Part shown: positions 1 through 8,096 of the stretch, piece by piece | How positions within the stretch are numbered: position 1 is the stretch's first letter | How the letters are laid out: every line of letters starts with the position of its first letter | Source: Rahnella laticis | GTDB lineage: Bacteria > Pseudomonadota > Gammaproteobacteria > Enterobacterales > Enterobacteriaceae | Direction: 5' to 3' | DNA length: 64,000 nucleotides | NCBI RefSeq assembly: GCF_015644585.1 | Contig: NZ_JADOBI010000006.1 | Location: forward strand, 310,001 to 374,000 | Notes under the pieces: generated by a model | The model's input: the letters and a program-made list of their open reading frames with translations, nothing else | What the model was told of the DNA's origin: nothing | Database searches by the model: none | Position numbers and translations under genes: made by a program

Positions 1-1
1 C

Positions 2-532
2 CGCACCGCCATCGCGCCGTGCAAAAAAGTGCTGGATGCCGCCCGTGCCCGTGAAATTCTGGTGATTCATACCCGCGAAGGGCATCGCGCCGATCTGAGC
101 GATTGCCCGCCAGCCAAACTGACGCGCGGCGGCCAGACATTTATTGGCACCGCCGGGCCGATGGGTCGCATTCTGGTGCGCGGCGAAGCGGGCCACGACA
201 TTATTCCGGAGCTGTATCCGGTGGCGGGCGAACCGGTGATCGACAAACCCGGTAAAGGCGCGTTTTATCAGACAGATCTGCATCTGGTTCTGCAAAACCA
301 CGGCATCCGCACGCTGATTGTCTGCGGCGTCACCACCGAAGTTTGCGTGACCACCACCGTCCGCGAGGCCAATGACCGCGGCTATGAATGCATTATTCCT
401 CAGGATTGCGTCGGTTCTTATTTCCCGGAATTCCAGAAATCTGCGCTGGAGATGATCAAAGCGCAGGGCGCGATTTTCGGCTGGATCAGCGATGCTGACG
501 CCATTGTCGGCGGCCTGAACGCGAAAGCATAA
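2..532 (+). CDS. Isochorismatase-superfamily amidohydrolase, biuret hydrolase-like (5' truncated)
   Basis: A cysteine hydrolase whose frame is open from base 2, so the N-terminus, including the expected catalytic Asp, lies outside the window. The visible part carries the lysine motif [12 protein letters not shown] and the nucleophile motif [11 protein letters not shown]. It then shows the [10 protein letters not shown] and SYFPEF signatures that I associate with the biuret hydrolase/ureidoacrylate hydrolase branch rather than with isochorismatases proper. These enzymes hydrolyse ureido or carbamoyl amides in the cytoplasm. The next gene starts one base after the stop, so it is the first visible gene of a tight operon with carbamoyltransferase-type subunits and carbamate kinase. 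Biuret, or another N-carbamoyl amide, is therefore a plausible substrate. The exact substrate is inference. Confidence 0.85.
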   Translation, partial: RTAIAPCKKVLDAARAREILVIHTREGHRADLSDCPPAKLTRGGQTFIGTAGPMGRILVRGEAGHDIIPELYPVAGEPVIDKPGKGAFYQTDLHLVLQNHGIRTLIVCGVTTEVCVTTTVREANDRGYECIIPQDCVGSYFPEFQKSALEMIKAQGAIFGWISDADAIVGGLNAKA

Positions 533-533
533 C

Positions 534-1322
534 GTGCAGCTGCCCGTCGTTTCCGTCGGTTATCTGGCGGCCGGAAGACTGGCTCAGCGCCTCAGGGTTC
601 ACAGCCGCTTCCGGCACGCGATGAACTTCATGGCGGCCGACGGACATCTGCTGACGCTGCTCGATGCCTGCCGTTATCCGAATCTTCCCGACGCCGTCCG
701 GTTGCAGTTACCGCACGGCTGGGACTGGCGTGAAATGACCGGCGCGATGGACGGGCTGGAAAAGGCCGTAATCTGGCAACCGGAACGGGCTCTTGCGCAG
801 ACCGGTGAACAGCCTGCACACCACGCCGCGCTGGCAGAAGCACTGCAAAAACAGCCGGTTGAAAGCGCCCTGATGTTACTGCCGGGTGGCGACAGCACTA
901 AGCGCCAGCCACTGTTATCAGCGCAAAGTTCAGCGCAGGCGCTGACGGCTCAGGTTGCGCAGCTGATCGGTTTTGGCAACGGGCTGACGCCGGACGGCGA
1001 TGATTACCTGCTTGGCTATCTGGCGGCGCTGTGGCGATGGCAGGACACGCCGCTTATCGCCGGACATTTTCGCCTGATGCGCGAAATTATCACCGGGCAG
1101 CTGAACCGCACCAACGACATCAGCGCCCATTATCTCGGGCGGGCGGCACACGGACATTTTTCTGAACCGGTGTGCGACCTGATGATGTTGCTGACGCAAC
1201 AGGCCAGCAACGGTCAGATCCAGACCGCCGCCCGGAACGTGATGCAGTTTGGCGCCAGCTCAGGCGCGGACTGCCTGGCCGGAATGCTGCACGGAATACG
1301 CACGATTCAGACAGCGTTGTAA
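534..1322 (+). CDS. DUF2877 protein, YlbF/AllH-type subunit
   Basis: A 262-residue protein of the DUF2877 family (E. coli YlbF, about 271 residues). It shows the family signature GFGNGLTPDGDDYLLGYLAAL around residues 143-163. It starts with GTG one base after the stop of the preceding hydrolase, which implies translational coupling; no better start is visible. In E. coli the YlbF, YlbE and FdrA proteins have been linked to oxamate carbamoyltransferase activity (oxalurate phosphorolysis to oxamate and carbamoyl phosphate). All three partners occur here with carbamate kinase, in the order ylbF-fdrA-ylbE-arcC. Family membership is clear; its biochemical role in this operon is inferred from context. 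Confidence 0.8.
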   Translation: MQLPVVSVGYLAAGRLAQRLRVHSRFRHAMNFMAADGHLLTLLDACRYPNLPDAVRLQLPHGWDWREMTGAMDGLEKAVIWQPERALAQTGEQPAHHAALAEALQKQPVESALMLLPGGDSTKRQPLLSAQSSAQALTAQVAQLIGFGNGLTPDGDDYLLGYLAALWRWQDTPLIAGHFRLMREIITGQLNRTNDISAHYLGRAAHGHFSEPVCDLMMLLTQQASNGQIQTAARNVMQFGASSGADCLAGMLHGIRTIQTAL

Positions 1323-1417
1323 TTCACTCTTTTTTCTTCATGCCGGATGCCCTCAGGCCTCCGGCAGGGGATCCCTTTGCCTGAAAAAACAGGCAGTCAG
1401 AACACAGGTACAGAGTT

Positions 1418-2956
1418 ATGAGCGTCATATTTCAGGTTTTCAGCAACATGTATCAGGACTCGGTTTCGCTGATGCAAATCTCCGCCAAAATCAGCCAGCA
1501 GGCCGGGATTGAGCAGGCATCGGTGGTCATGGGGACGCAAACCAATCTGGCACAACTGGCGGATGCCGGGCTGGGCGACGGCGTTAAAGCCGGGCCGAAT
1601 GATTTGATTATTGCAGTGATGGGCGACGAAGCCGCGTGCAACGGCGCGATAACGCTGGCGCGCGAACTGCTCAGCAGCAAACCGCAGGAAAGCAGCAACG
1701 ACGGCGTGTTTGCGCCCAATCTGGTGAGCCTGGACATGGCGCTCGGGCGTCACCCGGACATCAATCTGGCGCTGATTTCAGTCCCCGGCGATTACGCCGC
1801 CGCCGAAGCAATCAAGGCGTTGCAACTGGACATGAACGTGATGCTGTTCAGCGATAACGTCAGCCTGACGCAGGAAAAGCAGATCAAAACACTGGCCCGC
1901 GAAAAGAACCGGCTGGTGATGGGGCCGGACTGCGGCACTGCGATCATCAACGGGCTGCCGCTGGGATTTGCGAACGTGGTGAATCGCGGCGCGATTGGCG
2001 TGGTCGGCGCGTCCGGCACCGGCGTGCAGGAAGTCACCTGCCGCGTGGATCATCTGGGCGCGGGAATTTCACAGGCGCTCGGCACCGGCGGCCATGATTT
2101 GCACGAAGACATCGGCGGGATTTCGATGCAATACGGTCTGGAAATGCTGGCCGGTGATCCGTCCACGCAAGTGATCGTGCTGATTTCCAAACCCCCTGCC
2201 CGCGCCGTGGCGGAACGCATCCTTGAACAGGCCAGCGCCTGCGGGAAACCGGTGGTGGTGAATTTCCTCGGCGCAGACGCAGCCAGCATCACCCGCCGTG
2301 GCGTTTTTGCGGCAGCAACATTGGCACAGGCGGCGGATATGGCGGTTGCCCTTCTCAACGGCAATCCCGCCGCTGCGGCGGACAATGAACCGCTCAGCGC
2401 AAAGCAATGCCGGGATTTACCGGCTTCGCGCACGGATATTCGCGGCGTCTTCGCCGGTGGCACCTTCTGCTACGAAAGCCAGCTTATCTGCCAGCAACAG
2501 GGCTTCAGTGCGGCTTCCAACACGCCGGTTGCCGGAAATCAGAAACTGGCTGATTTGTGGAAAAGCACCGGTCATACGCTGATTGATATGGGCGACGACG
2601 ATTTCACCCGCGGCAAACCGCATCCGATGATTGACCCGACGCTGCGCAACCAGCGCATTGCAGCAGAAATCAGCGATCCGAATACCGCCGTACTGCTGTT
2701 TGATCTGGTGCTGGGCTACGGCGCAACGTCAGAACCGGCAACTCAGCTGCTCGAAATCCTCATGCAACAACCGCGTGAAAACCGTCCGCTGCTGGTTGCG
2801 CACGTCTGCGGTACTGAAGCCGATCCGCAACAACGTTCACATCAGATTACCGCATTGCGCCAGGCAGGCGTTCTGGTCGCCGGATGCAACGCGCAGGCCG
2901 CGCTGTGGGCCAGCCAGATTGCCCGCATTCAGGCGGAAAAAAAGGAAACTAAATAA
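1418..2956 (+). CDS. fdrA: FdrA-type acyl-CoA synthetase-like protein
   Basis: A 512-residue protein resembling E. coli FdrA, which is built like the alpha subunit of succinyl-CoA synthetase. Recognisable segments are YQDSVSLM near the N-terminus, DNVSLTQE, MGPDCGTAIINGLPLGFANV, GVVGASGTGVQEV, the GTGGHDL loop and PHPMIDPTLRNQRI. It is about 40 residues shorter than E. coli FdrA (about 555 as I recall). The missing C-terminal segment appears at the N-terminus of the next protein instead. FdrA, YlbE and YlbF are proposed subunits of oxamate carbamoyltransferase. The stop TAA shares one base with the ATG of the next gene (TAATG), so the two are translationally coupled. The 95-base gap before this gene shows no clear terminator. 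Confidence 0.88.
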   Translation: MSVIFQVFSNMYQDSVSLMQISAKISQQAGIEQASVVMGTQTNLAQLADAGLGDGVKAGPNDLIIAVMGDEAACNGAITLARELLSSKPQESSNDGVFAPNLVSLDMALGRHPDINLALISVPGDYAAAEAIKALQLDMNVMLFSDNVSLTQEKQIKTLAREKNRLVMGPDCGTAIINGLPLGFANVVNRGAIGVVGASGTGVQEVTCRVDHLGAGISQALGTGGHDLHEDIGGISMQYGLEMLAGDPSTQVIVLISKPPARAVAERILEQASACGKPVVVNFLGADAASITRRGVFAAATLAQAADMAVALLNGNPAAAADNEPLSAKQCRDLPASRTDIRGVFAGGTFCYESQLICQQQGFSAASNTPVAGNQKLADLWKSTGHTLIDMGDDDFTRGKPHPMIDPTLRNQRIAAEISDPNTAVLLFDLVLGYGATSEPATQLLEILMQQPRENRPLLVAHVCGTEADPQQRSHQITALRQAGVLVAGCNAQAALWASQIARIQAEKKETK

Positions 2957-4365
2957 TGAATACGTTACTGAATCAGCCGCTTTGCGTGGTGAATGCCGGG
3001 CTGAACAGCTTTGCAGAGAATCTGAAAACCGCCGGTGGCGACGTTGTAGCGCTGAGCTGGCAGCCGCCTGCGCTGGGCAATATTGACGCCGGGCTGGAAC
3101 TGGCACAGTTGCTGCGTCATCCGCGCGTGGAAGAGGCCAATAAAGTGGCGTTCGAACGCTATCTCAGCGCCCAGCCGGTACTGACGGATGTGCTCTCAGC
3201 CCGCGAAGCCATTCCGGCCATGAACGAACGCAAACTCATTCTGCATTCCGGCCCGCCGATTGCCTGGCGCGATATGTGCGGCCCGGTGAAAGGCGCGATT
3301 ATCGGCGCGGTCATGTACGAAGGCTGGGCAACCGGTCATCAGAATGCCGAACAGCTGATCGAAGCCGGAGAGATTGCGCTCGAGCCCTGCCATCACCATC
3401 ACGCGGTCGGCCCGATGGCGGGCATTATCAGCCCGTCGATGCCGCTGTGGGTCATTGAAAACAAAACGAACGGCAGGCTGGCGTTCAGTAATTTCAACGA
3501 AGGTCTGGGCAAAGTTTTACGCTTTGGCGCGAACAGTGACGACGTGCTGGAACGCCTGCGCTGGATGGCAAAAGAGCTGGCTCCCGCACTGAAAGCGGCA
3601 ATTCAGCAACTGGGCGAACTGGAGCTGAAACCGCTGATGGCGCAGGCGCTGCACATGGGCGACGAAGTGCATAACCGCAACGCCGCCGCGACGGGTTTGC
3701 TGATCAAACGTCTGGTGCCTGCCCTGCTGGAATGCCCGCTGCCGCTGGATCAGATCCAGCGCTGCGTGGCGTTTATCACCGGAAACGATCACTTCTTCCT
3801 GAATCTGTCGATGGCCGCCTGTAAAGCCATGATGGACGCCGCTTCCGGCGTGCCGCACAGCTCGATGGTCACGGTGATGGCGCGTAACGGCGTTAACTTT
3901 GGTATCCGGCTTTCCGGTACCGGCGACCGCTGGTATCAGGCGCCGGCGAATCCGGTGGAAGGCCTGTTCTTCCCGGGTTACGGCGTGGAAGACGCCGCCG
4001 CCGATCTGGGCGACAGCGCGATCACCGAAACCGCCGGTGTCGGTGGCTTTGCGATGGCGTCTTCTCCGGCCATCGTGAAATTCGTCGGTGGCACGCCTGC
4101 CGATGCCTCAAATAACAGCCGCAAAATGCAGCAGATTACGGTCGGCGGTAATCCGGCCTTTACGCTGCCTGCGCTGAATTTCGCCCCGACCGCCGCAGGT
4201 ATCGACGCCCGCAAAGTCGCGGACCGCGCCATCCTTCCGATCATCAATACCGGCATCGCCCATAAACAGGCAGGCGTCGGGCAGATTGGTGCCGGGATCA
4301 CCACCGCGCCCATGTCATGTTTCGTCGATGCACTTCAGGCGCTGGCACAGGAGATCCCTTTATGA
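2956..4365 (+). CDS. DUF1116 protein, YlbE/AllG-type
   Basis: A 469-residue DUF1116 protein (E. coli YlbE, about 419 residues). Conserved blocks include LILHSGPPIAWRDMCGPVKGA, EPCHHHHAVGPMAGI, GNDHFFLNLSMAACKAMMDAA, GDSAITETAGVGGFAMA and the C-terminal NTGIAHKQAGVGQIGAGI. The extra N-terminus (residues about 4-50: VVNAGLNSFAENL through SWQPPALGN) resembles the C-terminal tail of E. coli FdrA. It is the presumed partner of FdrA and YlbF in a carbamoyl transfer enzyme feeding carbamoyl phosphate to the following carbamate kinase. It overlaps the previous gene by one base and the next by four (ATGA), giving a continuously coupled operon. The substrate is unknown. Confidence 0.87.
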   Translation: MNTLLNQPLCVVNAGLNSFAENLKTAGGDVVALSWQPPALGNIDAGLELAQLLRHPRVEEANKVAFERYLSAQPVLTDVLSAREAIPAMNERKLILHSGPPIAWRDMCGPVKGAIIGAVMYEGWATGHQNAEQLIEAGEIALEPCHHHHAVGPMAGIISPSMPLWVIENKTNGRLAFSNFNEGLGKVLRFGANSDDVLERLRWMAKELAPALKAAIQQLGELELKPLMAQALHMGDEVHNRNAAATGLLIKRLVPALLECPLPLDQIQRCVAFITGNDHFFLNLSMAACKAMMDAASGVPHSSMVTVMARNGVNFGIRLSGTGDRWYQAPANPVEGLFFPGYGVEDAAADLGDSAITETAGVGGFAMASSPAIVKFVGGTPADASNNSRKMQQITVGGNPAFTLPALNFAPTAAGIDARKVADRAILPIINTGIAHKQAGVGQIGAGITTAPMSCFVDALQALAQEIPL

Positions 4366-5324
4366 ACAAACCTTTAGCCGTTGTGGCCGTCGGCGGAAAT
4401 GCGCTGATTATCAATGATAAGAAAAACAGTATTCCGGATCAGTATCAGGCCGTTATAGAAAGCGTTCGTCCGGTGGTGGACATGATTGAAGCAGGCTGGG
4501 ACGTCGTACTGACCCACGGCAACGGCCCGCAGGTCGGCTTTATCCTGCGCCGCTCGGAGCTGGCCGCCGGTGAAGTTTCGCCGGTTCCGCTCGATTACGC
4601 GGTGGGCGATACGCAGGGCGCCATTGGCTACATGTTCCAGAAAGCGCTGTTAAACGAACTGCAAAGCCGGGGGATTTCGCGCCCGGTGGTTGCCATCGTG
4701 ACGCAGACGTTAGTCAGCGCACAGGATCCGGCGTTTCAGAATCCCGTCAAACCGGTCGGTGCGTTCATGGATCACGCGACGGCGCAGCAACGTCAGCAGG
4801 AACTGGGCTGGAGCATCGCGGAAGATGCCGGACGCGGCTGGCGCAGAACCGTGCCTTCGCCGCTGCCGCTCGACGTGCTCGAACGCGAAACACTCCGTAA
4901 TTTACTGGCGCAGGGCTGCATTGTGATTGCCTGCGGCGGCGGCGGCATTCCGGTCATCCGCAATGAAAATCAGCAACTCGAAGGCGTGGAAGCGGTGATC
5001 GACAAAGATCTGGCGTCCGCTCTGCTGGCCGAACAACTGAGCGCCGATCTGCTGCTGATCCCAACCGGCGTCGAGCAGGTCGCCGTGAATTTTGGTACGC
5101 CGCAGCAAAAGTGGCTGAGTCAGCTGAGCGTCGCCGGGGCCGAAGCGTTTATTCGCGAAGGGCAGTTTGGCGTTGGCAGCATGCAGCCAAAAGTAGAAGC
5201 CATCGTGAAATTTATCAATAACAGCCAGCAAAAGGGAAAAAGTGCGCAGGGGCTGATCACCAGCCCGGACGCGATTAAAGCCGCACTGAATCACCAGACC
5301 GGCACCTGGATTTCAAACCATTAA
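4362..5324 (+). CDS. arcC: Carbamate kinase (ArcC/YbcF/AllK family)
   Basis: A 320-residue amino-acid-kinase-fold enzyme that converts carbamoyl phosphate and ADP into ATP and carbamate, which decays to ammonia and carbon dioxide. Typical motifs are VVAVGGNALI at the N-terminus, LTHGNGPQVGFILRR, the GRGWRRTVPSP segment, ACGGGGIPV and VIDKDLASALLAEQL. I placed the start at the ATG that overlaps the previous stop (ATGA). An AGGAGAT ribosome-binding site lies just upstream; starting further upstream would add about 15 residues out of keeping with the family. Its place after fdrA and ylbE fits ATP recovery from a phosphorolytic carbamoyl-transfer step, as proposed for E. coli ybcF with the allantoin genes. 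The arginine deiminase pathway genes are not visible. Confidence 0.92.
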   Translation: MNKPLAVVAVGGNALIINDKKNSIPDQYQAVIESVRPVVDMIEAGWDVVLTHGNGPQVGFILRRSELAAGEVSPVPLDYAVGDTQGAIGYMFQKALLNELQSRGISRPVVAIVTQTLVSAQDPAFQNPVKPVGAFMDHATAQQRQQELGWSIAEDAGRGWRRTVPSPLPLDVLERETLRNLLAQGCIVIACGGGGIPVIRNENQQLEGVEAVIDKDLASALLAEQLSADLLLIPTGVEQVAVNFGTPQQKWLSQLSVAGAEAFIREGQFGVGSMQPKVEAIVKFINNSQQKGKSAQGLITSPDAIKAALNHQTGTWISNH

Positions 5325-5334
5325 GGACAAGATC

Positions 5335-5739
5335 ATGAACACTCCCGATAAAAATCACGTTCTGCTCGCCGTCAACGGCACGCTGATGCGCGGTCTGGAA
5401 CTGAACCCTAATATGACCAAAGCGGGCGGCGTTTTCGTCCGCGAAGACAGCACCGATGCGCATTACCGGTTGTGGACCATCAACGACAGGCATCCGGGTA
5501 TGATCCGCGTGGCGCAAGGCGGAAACTCGGTCGGTCTGGAAATCTGGGCGCTGCCTCCGGCGTCGTTTGCCGCGCTGCTGAGCAGCGAACCGGCCGGGCT
5601 GAGCATCGGCAAAGTGAGGTTGCGCGATGGCAGCGAAGTGCTGGGCGTGCTGGCCGAACCGTGGCTGGTCGAAGGGCAAAATGAGATCACCGAAACCGGC
5701 GGCTGGCGCCAGTATACCGGGCATCATCACACGGCATAA
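5335..5739 (+). CDS. Free-standing allophanate hydrolase C-terminal domain-like protein
   Basis: A small 134-residue cytoplasmic protein that I recognise as matching the C-terminal domain of allophanate hydrolase (AtzF/urea amidolyase), a gamma-glutamylcyclotransferase-like fold. Shared features in order are VNGTLMRGLELNPNM, the GGVF strand, YRLWTIND, PGMIRVAQGGNSVGLEIWALP, LSIGKVRLRDGSEVLGVL and the closing EITETGGWRQY. In allophanate hydrolase this domain has been reported to decarboxylate N-carboxycarbamate formed by the amidase domain. No amidase domain is fused here and none is visible nearby. The gene lies 10 bases after arcC behind an AAGGACA site, inside the operon. It supports a ureido/allophanate-like substrate; its actual reaction is unknown. 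Confidence 0.75.
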   Translation: MNTPDKNHVLLAVNGTLMRGLELNPNMTKAGGVFVREDSTDAHYRLWTINDRHPGMIRVAQGGNSVGLEIWALPPASFAALLSSEPAGLSIGKVRLRDGSEVLGVLAEPWLVEGQNEITETGGWRQYTGHHHTA

Positions 5740-5757
5740 TTCAACAGGGACAGGAAC

Positions 5758-6978
5758 ATGCGTAAAACAGAAAATGCTCCGGATACCGCGTCAGGTTTGC
5801 GTATTGCCATGATTTTACTCGGCATTGCGGTAACACCCGTTTTGCTTTCCTCTTCAAGTCTGGGTAATCAGCTGTCCGGTTCACAGCTGATTACCGTCGT
5901 CGCGCTGGGCGGAATTATTCTGGCCCTGCTTTCCGCGATCACCATTTGCGTGGGTGAAAAAGCACGCCTGCCGACGTACGGAATTGTGAAATATGCGTTC
6001 GGAGAAAAGGGGGCGGTGGCGATCAACATTCTGATGGCGGTCAGTCTGTTCGGCTGGATTGCGGTCACGGCGAACATGTTCGGCCACTCGGTCCATGATT
6101 TGCTGGCGCAGCACGGCCTGGAATTACCGGCTCCCCTGCTGGTCGCTCTGGGATGCTGTGTGTTTGTGGCATCGACCGCGTTTGGTTTTGCCGTTCTCGG
6201 CAAAATCGCGCAGGTCGCCGTGCCGGTGATTGCGCTGATGCTCTGCTACATCCTTTACATCGCGCTGCACGGTCAGGCACCGGTGCTGGAAAGTCTCAGC
6301 CAGATGAACACCGGCGTTGCGGTTTCTACCGTCGTCGGCACCATTATCGTGCTGGTCGCGACATTGCCAGATTTCGGCAGTTTCGTGCATAACCGTAAAC
6401 ACGCGCTGATTGCAGCCGCCGCCGCATTTCTGGTGGCGTATCCGCTGCTGTACTGGGCCGGCGCGATGCCCAGCGCCCTCAGCGGGCAGGGCTCTTTGCT
6501 CGCCGCGATGGCGGTATTCGGCGCGGTATTACCGGCGGCGTTGTTGCTGATTTTTGCCTGCATCACCGGCAATGCGGGGAATATGTTCCAGGGTACGCTG
6601 GTGGTTTCCACCCTGCTGACCCGCTTCCCGAAATGGCAGATTACGCTGGCGCTGGGGGTGCTTTCGGCGGTGGTCGGCAGCATGGATATCATGGCGTGGT
6701 TCATTCCGTTCCTGCTGTTTCTGGGCATCGCCACGCCACCGGTGGCCGGGATTTATATCGCCGATTTCTTCCTGTATCGCCGCAACGGCTATGACGCGGG
6801 CGTTCTGACGCGTGAACCGCAAATCAAACTGCTGACTTTTGTCGCCTGGTTACTGGGTTCCGCCGCCGGTTTTATGACGGTCAAAGGGATGATTACGCTG
6901 ACCACCATTCCTTCCGTGGATTCCATTCTGGTGGCGTGCGTCTGCTACGCGCTGTTAAGCCGCATGCAAAAACGTTAA
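5758..6978 (+). CDS. NCS1-family permease (cytosine permease/CodB-like)
   Basis: A 406-residue integral membrane protein with about twelve hydrophobic segments across its length. It has the NCS1 appearance: SSSSLGNQLSG near residues 26-36, an early GEKARLPTYGIVKYAFG loop, and SLFGWIAVTANMFGHSV. Family members import cytosine, allantoin, hydantoins and similar nitrogen heterocycles by cation symport. It is the last gene of the operon, 18 bases after the allophanate-hydrolase-like gene and behind an AGGGACAGG site. A rho-independent terminator follows at 7017. It most likely supplies the operon's substrate or a ring precursor; which compound is carried cannot be read from sequence. Confidence 0.85.
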   Translation: MRKTENAPDTASGLRIAMILLGIAVTPVLLSSSSLGNQLSGSQLITVVALGGIILALLSAITICVGEKARLPTYGIVKYAFGEKGAVAINILMAVSLFGWIAVTANMFGHSVHDLLAQHGLELPAPLLVALGCCVFVASTAFGFAVLGKIAQVAVPVIALMLCYILYIALHGQAPVLESLSQMNTGVAVSTVVGTIIVLVATLPDFGSFVHNRKHALIAAAAAFLVAYPLLYWAGAMPSALSGQGSLLAAMAVFGAVLPAALLLIFACITGNAGNMFQGTLVVSTLLTRFPKWQITLALGVLSAVVGSMDIMAWFIPFLLFLGIATPPVAGIYIADFFLYRRNGYDAGVLTREPQIKLLTFVAWLLGSAAGFMTVKGMITLTTIPSVDSILVACVCYALLSRMQKR

Positions 6979-7016
6979 CGCCAGCGTTTTGCAGCTGAAG
7001 AATACGGCATAATTAA

Positions 7017-7051
7017 GGGAAACCGTTCACTGACGACCGGTTTCCCTTTTT
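7017..7051 (+). terminator. Rho-independent terminator of the carbamoyl-compound operon
   Basis: Perfect 9-bp arms GGGAAACCG (7017-7025) and CGGTTTCCC (7038-7046) are followed by a run of T. The terminator lies after the permease stop at 6978 and ends 20 bases before the LysR start codon. The regulator gene must therefore be read from a promoter inside or just after this hairpin, or from readthrough. Confidence 0.85.
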
Positions 7052-7071
7052 GCTGGCAGGAGCGCCTTACT

Positions 7072-7977
7072 ATGCTGATTTCCGATGAGAGTATCCGTAT
7101 CGTCCATCTGGTGGCGAAGTATCAGAGCATCACCACGGCGGCTGAACAGCTCAACAAAGTGCCGTCGGCGATCAGTTATACGGTCAAAAAACTGGAAGAA
7201 AGCCTTGGCGTGGCGCTGTTTATCCGCAAAGGAAATCACATTGAACTCACGCCCGCCGGGCACTATTTTATCCGCCACAGTAAAACGCTTCTCAGCGATC
7301 TGGATGCCCTGAAACGCAATACCACGCTGATCCACGAAGGCGTTGAGCAGGAATTCATTATCGCGGTGAATAACATTGTGCCGATGCCCATTCTGGTAGA
7401 GTTTACCGACGCGTTCGAACGGGCATTTCCCTCCACGCGCCTGACGCTGAATGTCGAAGTTTATAATGGCTGCTGGGACGCGCTTTACAGCAGACGCGCC
7501 GATCTGGTGATCGGCGCGCCACACAATGTCCCGAGCACCGAAGGCATTTTCAGCGAAGCACTGGGCCAGCTGGAATGGGATTTCGTCGTCGGCCCGCAAC
7601 ATCCGCTGGCGACGCTGATGCAGCCGCTGACCAACACGGAATTACGGCAATATCCGGCGATATGCATCCGCGATACCGCCGTGAATTTTGCGCATCAGCA
7701 GGCCTGGTTGCTCGAAGGGCAAAAACCGCTGTTCGTGCCGGATTTCGCCATGGCCGTCGCCCTTTTCCAGCGCAACACCGGGATTGGTTATCTTCCGCAT
7801 CACCTTGCCCTTCCCCTGCTCAACAGCGGCCTGCTGGTGAAAAAACCCATGCAGGAACATAAACATGCAACCCAGCTGTTCCTCGCCGCCCGCACCGACG
7901 GCATGGGGAAAGTCTGCCAGTGGTGCATGGATTACCTGCTGGAGCCGGGCGTGAAAGGGAAGTTGTGCGGGAAGTAA
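7072..7977 (+). CDS. LysR-family regulator, AllS-like
   Basis: A 301-residue LysR-type transcription factor. The N-terminal winged helix-turn-helix covers roughly residues 4-62 (QSITTAAEQLNKVPSAISYTVKKLEESLGVALF). The C-terminal part is a substrate-binding fold. The effector domain resembles E. coli AllS, the allantoin-pathway activator, in blocks such as IIAVNNIVPMP, YNGCWDALYSRRADLVIGAP and FVPDFAMAVALFQRNTGIGYLP. An AGGAGC site precedes the ATG. Its position behind the fdrA-type operon and its likeness to AllS make it the probable regulator of that operon. The effector is not known. Confidence 0.85.
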   Translation: MLISDESIRIVHLVAKYQSITTAAEQLNKVPSAISYTVKKLEESLGVALFIRKGNHIELTPAGHYFIRHSKTLLSDLDALKRNTTLIHEGVEQEFIIAVNNIVPMPILVEFTDAFERAFPSTRLTLNVEVYNGCWDALYSRRADLVIGAPHNVPSTEGIFSEALGQLEWDFVVGPQHPLATLMQPLTNTELRQYPAICIRDTAVNFAHQQAWLLEGQKPLFVPDFAMAVALFQRNTGIGYLPHHLALPLLNSGLLVKKPMQEHKHATQLFLAARTDGMGKVCQWCMDYLLEPGVKGKLCGK

Positions 7978-8043
7978 ATCCACGACGGGTAACAAAAATC
8001 AGGACATCGTGAGGTTGCCGACATCGCCGGTGGAGTAAAAAAA

Positions 8044-8072
8044 CAAAAAAGCCGCGACTCAGCGCGGCTTTT
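8044..8072. terminator. Bidirectional terminator
   Basis: Stem GCCGCG (8051-8056) and CGCGGC (8063-8068) has an A-run on the left and T residues on the right. It can therefore terminate both the LysR gene (+) and the convergent YeaQ/GlsB-type gene (-). Confidence 0.8.
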
Positions 8073-8096
8073 GCTTTCAGGCGTAATGGAAAACCA

